Source: Nevskia soli DSM 19509
GTDB lineage: Bacteria; Pseudomonadota; Gammaproteobacteria; Nevskiales; Nevskiaceae
Direction: 5' to 3'
Assembly (NCBI RefSeq): GCF_000711955.1
Contig: NZ_JONR01000033.1
Span: forward strand, 1-56,498
Length of the DNA: 56,498 nucleotides
Shown here piece after piece: positions 51,128 through 56,498 of the stretch (position 1 is the first letter of the stretch; each line of letters opens with the position of its first letter). Made by a program: the position numbers and the translations under genes. The notes beneath the pieces were generated by a model. It made no database searches. It had not been told where the DNA came from and saw nothing but the letters and a program-made list of their open reading frames with translations.

Positions 51128-54100
51128 ATGACCGCTTCCGAAAAATTCGTCGACGGCGTCATCAACAACCGCGCCCTGGTGTTCCTCGCCTGCGCGCTGC
51201 TGCTGCTGCTCGGCGGCTGGTCTTTCCGCCAGTTGCCGATCGAGGCCTATCCGAACATCGCGCCGCTGAACGTCCAGGTCATCACGCAGTGGCCGGGGCG
51301 CAGCACCCTCGAAGTCGAGCGCCAGCTCACCGTGCCGGTGGAGACCGCGCTGTCCGGCGTGCCGGACGCCGCATCGGTGCGCTCGGTCTCGCTGTTCGGC
51401 CTGTCGGTGGTGACGATCCAGTTCCGCGACGGCAGCAACGACTTCCAGGCGCGGCAGAACGTGCAGCAGTACCTCGCCCAGATCACCTTTCCCACCGGCG
51501 TGCAGCCCAGCCTGAGCCCGGACTCCGACGCCACCGGCGAGATCATGCGCTACCGCATCGCCTCGGATAACCCGGACGTCGACCTCACAGAGCTGAAGAG
51601 CCTGCAGGACTGGGAAGTCTTCAAGGAGCTGAAGAGCGTGCCCGGCGTGGCCGACGTCAGCGGCTTCGGCGGCATGGTGCGGCAGTACCAGGTGCTGCCC
51701 GATCCGGAAAAGCTGCAACGCTACGGCGTCACCCTGGCGCAGCTGGCGCAGGCCCTGGGCAACGGCAACGCCAATGTCGGCGGCGGCCTGCTGCCCAGCG
51801 GCGAGCAGCAACTGGTGGTGCGCGGCGTCGGCCTGGTGCAGTCGCTCGACGACATCCGCCGCATCACCGTCGCCGGCAACGGCGGTGTGCCGGTACGGGT
51901 GGCGGACGTGGCCACGGTGCAACTCGGCCATGCCGAGCGTCTCGGCCAGGTGCAGTTCAACCACCAGGACGACATCGTGCAGGGCGTGGTGATGCTGCGC
52001 CGCGGCCAGAACGCCAGCGCGGTGCTGGCGCAGGTGCGCGAGAAGATCGTCGGCATCAATGCCAGCGGGCGCCTGCCGGAGGGCGTCAAAGTGCAACCCT
52101 ACTACGACCGGCAGGAACTGCTGGATCTCACCGTGCACACGGTGACGCATACCCTGCTGGTCGGCATCGTGCTGGTGCTGCTGGTGCTGTGGGTCTTCCT
52201 CGGCAACCTGCGCGTGGCGCTGACCGTGGCGGCGATCATCCCGCTGGGCCTGTGCGTGTCCTTCAGCGGCATGCACTGGCTGGACGTGCCGGCCAACCTG
52301 ATCTCGCTCGGCGCCATCGACTTCGGCCTGATCGTCAACGCCGCGGTGATCGTCATCGAGAACATCATGCAGCACCTGGAACGCGGCGGCCGCGAGGCCG
52401 GCCTGGTGTTCCGCAGCGCCACGGCGGAAGTGCAGCGCGCCATGATCTTCTCCACCGCCATCATCATCGTCGCCTACGCGCCGCTGTTCCTGCTCGGCGG
52501 CGTCGAAGGGCGCATCTTCGAGCCGATGGCCTTCACCATGGGCCTGGCGCTGCTGGCCTCCATCGCCCTCAGCTCCAGCTTCGTGCCGGCGGCGGCGGCC
52601 ACCTTGTTCGGCGGCGGCTGGGTGGTACAGGCGCCGCGCTTCATCGAGTGGATGCAGCAGCGCTACCGCGCCATTCTCGAAGTGCTGATCCGCTATCCCT
52701 TCCGCACCGGCCTGGTGTCGCTGTTCTTCCTCGGCCTGTCCGGTGTGGCCCTGGCCGGCCTGGGCACCAGCTTCCTGCCGACGCTGGAGGAGAACAACCT
52801 GTGGATTCGCGTGACGCTGCCCAACACGGTGGACCTGGCCTATTCGGCCGGCATCGCCGACAGGATCCGCAAGCGCATCGCCACGGAGTCCGAGGTGCGC
52901 ACGGTGACGGCGCAGATCGGCCGCCCCGATGACGGCACCGATTCGGCCGGCGTCTACAACCAGGAGTACGGGGTCTACTTCAAGTCGCCGGCGGATCTCG
53001 GCCATGCCGTCGACCGGCAGGGCGTGATCGACCGCCTGCAGCAATATTTCGACGGCATCCCCGGCATCGACGTCAATTTCTCGCAGTACATCCAGGACAA
53101 CGTCGACGAAGCCCTGTCCGGCGTCAAGGGCGAGAACTCGGTGAAGATCTTCGGCGACGACCTGCCCACCTTGCAGGCCAAGGCCGAGGAAGTGCAGGCG
53201 CAGCTGGAGCAGGTGCAGGGCGTCGCCGACGTCGGCATCTTCAAGGAACTGGGCCAGCCCACCCTCAACCTCAGCGTGGACCGCATCGCCGCGCAGCGCT
53301 ACGGCCTCAACGTCTCCGACATCGAAAGCGTGGTACTCAACGCCGTCGGCGGCAACGCGCAGACCCAGGTGCAGGAGGGCGAGCGCGTCTACGACCTGTT
53401 CCTGCGCCTGCCGCAGGGGCCGCGTTCCGGCCCGGAGCAAATCGCCCGCCTGCTGGTCGATGCGCCGGACGGCAGCCGCGTACCGGTCAGCGCCGTGGCC
53501 AAGGTGGAAGTGGGCGACGGCCCCTTCTTCGTCTACCGCGAGGGTGCGCGCCGCTATATCGCCATCAAGTTCGGCGTGCGCGGCCGCGATCTCGGCGGCG
53601 CGGTGGCGGCGGCGCAGGCGCGCGTCGCCGAACATGTCGCACTGCCGCGCGGCTACGTGCTGCATTGGGACGGCCAGTTCAACGAGATGAAGCTGGCGCA
53701 GCGCAAGCTGGGCCTGATCATCCCGGTGGCGCTGGCCGCGATCTTCGTGCTGCTGGTGCTCGCCTTCGGCCGCGTCCGCGACGCCGCGCTGGTGCTGATC
53801 AACGTGCCCTTCGCCGCCATCGGCGGCGTCGCCGCTCTGTACCTGGCGCACGAAGACCTGAGCATCTCCGCCGGCATCGGCTTCCTCTCGCTGTTCGGCA
53901 TCGCGATCCAGAATCTGGTCATCCTCATCACCAGCATCCGCGAACTGGCGCAGAGCCCGCAGTGGCAGTTCGACGCGGCGGTGGTGGAGGGCGCCACGCG
54001 GCGCTTCCGCTCGGTGCTGATGACGGCACTCCTCGCTGCGCTGGGGCTGGCGCCCGCCGCGTTCTCGCACGCCATCGGTTCGCAGGCGCAGCGGCCGCTG

Positions 54101-54199
54101 GCCCTGGTGATCTTCGGCGGCATGCTCAGTACCACTTTGCTGACCCTGCTGGTGCTGCCGGTGGCCTTCGCCAGGGTCAACCGCGGCCGCGGCGTGTAA
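51128..54199 (+). CDS. Heavy-metal-type RND exporter (CusA/CzcA family)
   Basis: 1023 residues, usual size, 12 membrane segments, two large periplasmic loops. It opens with EKFVDGVINNRALVF and IEAYPNIAPLNVQVITQWPG. TM4 reads AIDFGLIVNAAVIVIEN; Asp398 and Glu411 correspond to CzcA D402 and E415, but position 404 is Asn where CzcA has Asp408. The periplasmic part TLEENNLWIRVTLPNTVDL and NFSQYIQDNVDEALSGVKGEN match the Ni/Co/other divalent cation branch from memory. The Met triad site of CusA is absent, so Cu/Ag is unlikely. Third gene of the exporter operon. Confidence 0.94.
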   Translation: MTASEKFVDGVINNRALVFLACALLLLLGGWSFRQLPIEAYPNIAPLNVQVITQWPGRSTLEVERQLTVPVETALSGVPDAASVRSVSLFGLSVVTIQFRDGSNDFQARQNVQQYLAQITFPTGVQPSLSPDSDATGEIMRYRIASDNPDVDLTELKSLQDWEVFKELKSVPGVADVSGFGGMVRQYQVLPDPEKLQRYGVTLAQLAQALGNGNANVGGGLLPSGEQQLVVRGVGLVQSLDDIRRITVAGNGGVPVRVADVATVQLGHAERLGQVQFNHQDDIVQGVVMLRRGQNASAVLAQVREKIVGINASGRLPEGVKVQPYYDRQELLDLTVHTVTHTLLVGIVLVLLVLWVFLGNLRVALTVAAIIPLGLCVSFSGMHWLDVPANLISLGAIDFGLIVNAAVIVIENIMQHLERGGREAGLVFRSATAEVQRAMIFSTAIIIVAYAPLFLLGGVEGRIFEPMAFTMGLALLASIALSSSFVPAAAATLFGGGWVVQAPRFIEWMQQRYRAILEVLIRYPFRTGLVSLFFLGLSGVALAGLGTSFLPTLEENNLWIRVTLPNTVDLAYSAGIADRIRKRIATESEVRTVTAQIGRPDDGTDSAGVYNQEYGVYFKSPADLGHAVDRQGVIDRLQQYFDGIPGIDVNFSQYIQDNVDEALSGVKGENSVKIFGDDLPTLQAKAEEVQAQLEQVQGVADVGIFKELGQPTLNLSVDRIAAQRYGLNVSDIESVVLNAVGGNAQTQVQEGERVYDLFLRLPQGPRSGPEQIARLLVDAPDGSRVPVSAVAKVEVGDGPFFVYREGARRYIAIKFGVRGRDLGGAVAAAQARVAEHVALPRGYVLHWDGQFNEMKLAQRKLGLIIPVALAAIFVLLVLAFGRVRDAALVLINVPFAAIGGVAALYLAHEDLSISAGIGFLSLFGIAIQNLVILITSIRELAQSPQWQFDAAVVEGATRRFRSVLMTALLAALGLAPAAFSHAIGSQAQRPLALVIFGGMLSTTLLTLLVLPVAFARVNRGRGV

Positions 54200-54256
54200 C
54201 GCGCAGGCATTTTTCCCCTCCCAGGCGGTATGCTGGCGCCGACCTCGGGGGGCCAG

Positions 54257-56020
54257 ATGGCGTTTGCGACATTCACACCGTTTTCCGGCAAGCGCGCCGT
54301 CGCGTTCGCGCTGATCGGCCTGTTGACGGTCAGCCTCGCGCTGGGCCTGGTCTACCCGCGCATGACGGCGACGCAGCACCTCGCCGGGGGCCGCGACGGC
54401 CCGGTGTCCATGCCCTGGCTGTTCGGCGAAGTCAGCAAGGGCAACCGCCTCACCGTGGAGATGCCGCTCAACTGGCTGACGCCGCGACGCTGGCACATCG
54501 TGCCCGACGACCGGCTGGTCGAGCTGCACGTCAACGGGCAGCCGGTTCCCCTGGACGGCGTGCGGCCCGGCGGCCTGACTGACTGGCGCTACGGCTTCGA
54601 TATCGACCTGTCGCCCTGGCTGCATACCGGCGGCAACCAGCTCGAATTCATCGTCGACAACTACGGCTGGAGCGGCAGCCTGTCCCTGGACCCGCTCCCC
54701 GGCTGGCGCTGCCTGCTGCTGGCGGCGGCCCTGCTGCCCTGGCTGCTGGCCCTGGCGGGCGCCTTCCGCCTGCGGCGCTGGCAAACCGTGCTGCTCGGTA
54801 TCGGGCTGGTGGTGCTGTGCTTCTATTGGAGCGCCACGCCCTGGACCTGGCGCAACTACGACGTCAAGCGCCTCGGTGAGACCGGGCACCTGGGCTATGT
54901 CGAGTACATCGCCACCCGCCTGAGTCTGCCGTTGCCGAACCAGGGCTGGGAGTACTACCAGCCGCCGCTGTATTACATCGGCGGCGCCCTGGTCTGGCGC
55001 TGGGCGGACTGGCTGGGACTGTCCCAGCCGCAGGCACTGCAGGCTTTTGCGCTCGGCTTCTGGCTGATCTTCCTGGTCGCATCCACCGCAACCCTGCGGC
55101 TGGCGCTGCGCCGCTCGCCCTCGGCACAGGGCGTGGCCACCGCCGCCCTGGTGCTGTGGCCCGCCGGCATCATTCACGGCCTGCGCCTGGGCAACGACCC
55201 GCCGCTCTATGCCGCCGCCGCGGTCGCCACCTGGTTCATGTTCCGCTGGTGGCGCGGCGGGCGGCGGCGCCACCTGCTGGGCATGGCGGCGAGCATCGCC
55301 CTGGCGCTGCTGTGCAAGAGCAGCGCCCTGGTCCTGCCGGCCGCGGCCCTGGCGCTGATCGCACTGCGCCTGTTGCGGCATGGCGGCTGGCGCAGGACAC
55401 GGCGCTGGATCGATGCCGGCGCGGCCAGCGCGGTGATGGCCGTGGGCCTGCTGCTGGGCCTCGGCCGCAATCTCTACTATTGGTGGCATGGCCAGATGTC
55501 CAACTGGCTGATCGGCAACATCGTCAACCTCGACGCCGATCTGCGCGTACCCAACCAGTTCCACTATTTCCTGCCGCTGGATATCCCGGTCTTCCTCAGT
55601 ACCCCCTGGCTCGATACCCGGGCCGATGCGACCGGGCGTGCCAACTTCTGGAATTTCCTGCTGCGGTCGGCGCTATCGGGGGAGTTCAGTTTCCAGGGGG
55701 CGTTGCATCGCTTTATCGCGCTGCTGTGGGGTGTCGTACTGCTGTGGTTGCTGGCTTTGCTGATCATGCGGGCGGCTGCGCTGCGCTGGTCGACGAAAGT
55801 GATGTGGCGCGAGGCGCCGTGGATCGTGTTGAGCGTGCTGTGGCTGTTGAGCTTGCTGGCGGCACGGATCAGTTACCCGTTTTCCTGCGAGAGCGACTTC
55901 CGTTTCATTCTGCCGGTGTTGTTGCCGTTTGTTATTGCTTGTGGGCGGGGCGGTAAGGTAACGCAGGGATTGCTGGCGGTGATGGCGCTGAGTTCGGCGC
56001 TGTTCTTTGTCACTTTGTAA
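54257..56020 (+). CDS. GT-C-like integral membrane glycosyltransferase with N-terminal beta domain
   Basis: 587 residues from ATG 54257 (another ATG 27 bases upstream is possible). A TM1 (VAFALIGLLTVSLALGLVYP), then a beta-sandwich-like periplasmic domain (about 60-160: DDRLVELHVNGQPVPLDG, IDLSPWLHTGGNQLEFIVDNYGW), then about ten membrane helices with the ArnT/PMT-type motif NQGWEYYQPPLYYIGGALVW. It resembles polyprenyl-phosphate-dependent glycosyltransferases that modify lipid or protein in the periplasm. Donor and acceptor unknown. Not part of the exporter system by function, although 57 bases away on the same strand. Confidence 0.82.
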   Translation: MAFATFTPFSGKRAVAFALIGLLTVSLALGLVYPRMTATQHLAGGRDGPVSMPWLFGEVSKGNRLTVEMPLNWLTPRRWHIVPDDRLVELHVNGQPVPLDGVRPGGLTDWRYGFDIDLSPWLHTGGNQLEFIVDNYGWSGSLSLDPLPGWRCLLLAAALLPWLLALAGAFRLRRWQTVLLGIGLVVLCFYWSATPWTWRNYDVKRLGETGHLGYVEYIATRLSLPLPNQGWEYYQPPLYYIGGALVWRWADWLGLSQPQALQAFALGFWLIFLVASTATLRLALRRSPSAQGVATAALVLWPAGIIHGLRLGNDPPLYAAAAVATWFMFRWWRGGRRRHLLGMAASIALALLCKSSALVLPAAALALIALRLLRHGGWRRTRRWIDAGAASAVMAVGLLLGLGRNLYYWWHGQMSNWLIGNIVNLDADLRVPNQFHYFLPLDIPVFLSTPWLDTRADATGRANFWNFLLRSALSGEFSFQGALHRFIALLWGVVLLWLLALLIMRAAALRWSTKVMWREAPWIVLSVLWLLSLLAARISYPFSCESDFRFILPVLLPFVIACGRGGKVTQGLLAVMALSSALFFVTL

Positions 56021-56048
56021 TGATCGTGGGGTATTTTGGTTGCGTTTG

Positions 56049-56144
56049 CGCTCTGAAGCTTTGGCGTACGCGCTTGCACGCGGGTCATTGACCGCGCTTG
56101 TTGAAAGTGCGGTTCCGCCTTGATGGCGGGTTACTTTTCTTTGG
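56049..56144 (-). repeat. Dispersed repeat, copy 2
   Basis: Reverse complement matches 18034-18128: GTAACCCGCC, a variable base, then CAAGGCGGAACCGCA, TTTCAA, AGCGCGTAC and TTCAGAGCG in the same order. It ends a few bases from the IS4-family element. Confidence 0.75.
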
Positions 56145-56165
56145 CTTTCGCCCAGTAGCGTCCGG

Positions 56166-56498
56166 TTAATCGCCCAATAGATTCAATTGGTTGGCAGCGG
56201 GGTTGTTGTTGAATGAGTCGTTGGCCTGTGCCAAGACGCATTGCAACGTGGTTTTCTCGAACAGCGTGAGACTCAATACCTGTAGCAATTCATAGAGAGA
56301 AGCAGTGAGACCCAGCCGTTTGCGCACGATGGCGATCAACACATAAATCGACACGGCAATCCACAATTGGGTCTTCACGGCATTGGTCGAAGTGCCGTAG
56401 AAAGCTTTTATGCGCAGATGCTGCTTGATCCATCGGAAAAAGATTTCAATTTGCCAGCGCTGGCGATACAACGCACTGACCGTTGTCGCCGGCAAAGC
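56166..56498 (-). mobile_element. IS4-family transposase, C-terminal part (runs off the window)
   Basis: About 110 residues up to the edge, stop at 56166. The catalytic C-terminal YREK signature is present: Y-x2-R-x3-E-x6-K in LYRQRWQIEIFFRWIK. The tail LNLLGD ends 20-25 bases before the presumed right inverted repeat region near 56150 (CAGTAGCGTCCGGTTAA). The N-terminal part and left end lie outside the window. The DDE Glu is intact, so the element may be whole. Confidence 0.88.

Noticed and set aside
50861..55564. Very long open frame (over 1500 codons) on the minus strand opposite the RND pump
   Set aside because: It is antisense to three clearly coding genes, is His/Gln/Arg-rich with no domain, and is a product of GC-rich third positions.

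Overview
The window is 56.5 kb of GC-rich bacterial DNA (about two thirds G+C by eye). It reads as a gammaproteobacterial chromosome, most like the Xanthomonadales/Nevskiales side of the class. The evidence is the mix of a DUF1415 gene, an rph-rdgB-hemW run, msrPQ, RF3, citrate synthase, rpmE of the zinc-binding type, and REP-like intergenic repeats. Genus cannot be fixed from sequence reading alone. Genes are densely packed, mostly housekeeping or accessory metabolism. No prophage, CRISPR array or plasmid backbone is visible.

Layout. 1-4.2 kb: a leftward run (class II aldolase/adducin, ketopantoate-reductase-like protein, membrane-anchored SMP-30/strictosidine-synthase-like propeller, and an Lhr C-terminal fragment running off the edge), divergent from an SDR. 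4.5-12.4 kb: assorted enzymes and envelope proteins (DFR-like reductase, PEP mutase/isocitrate lyase-like, NTF2-like lipoprotein, bestrophin, sorbosone-dehydrogenase-like lipoprotein, DUF1684, DUF1415, metallophosphoesterase). 12.4-15.2 kb: tRNA with CAU anticodon (probably Ile2), prfC, glycine-zipper lipoprotein. 15.2-20.5 kb: MATE exporter, acylphosphatase, a 0.7-kb repeat-rich intergenic block, gltA, rpmE, a CPXCG protein. 20.5-24.8 kb: leftward hemW, rdgB, rph, then msrP-msrQ (periplasmic methionine sulfoxide repair). 24.9-28.4 kb: rightward sufE, qmcA-nfeD membrane pair, hemolysin III family protein, PPK2. 28.5-30.8 kb: LytS/LytT-type two-component pair. 30.8-36.2 kb: SDR, acyl-ACP desaturase, folE, a ParB-like protein without parA, lipocalin, YgjP-like metallohydrolase, CBS protein. 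36.3-39 kb: OmpR-type two-component system and a 29-residue membrane-protein candidate. 39-44.9 kb: a 1076-residue cyclase/ATPase/TPR signalling protein, SDR, thioesterase-like and Nudix-phosphatase fusion. 44.9-46.3 kb: an AT-richer two-gene island (lipoprotein and DUF4288) with a shared leader sequence. 46.3-54.2 kb: a two-component system divergent from a complete heavy-metal-type RND tripartite exporter. 54.2-56.5 kb: a GT-C-type membrane glycosyltransferase, a dispersed repeat, and a truncated IS4-family transposase.

The most coherent functional unit is 46.4-54.2 kb: sensor kinase and regulator facing an outer-membrane factor, adaptor and RND pump. A perfect GGTAAGC-N3-GCTTACC inverted repeat lies in the shared promoter region. 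The pump carries an Asp-to-Asn change at the second proton-relay position of TM4. Other points worth a second look are four coupled genes with no ATG/GTG/TTG start where the protein should begin (panE-like, hemolysin III, two sensor kinases), a repeat that supplies coding sequence inside hemW, a cluster of perfect hairpins at 17.8-18.05 kb, a Nudix/Cx4R-phosphatase fusion, the cassette-like island, and an Lhr domain without its helicase core.
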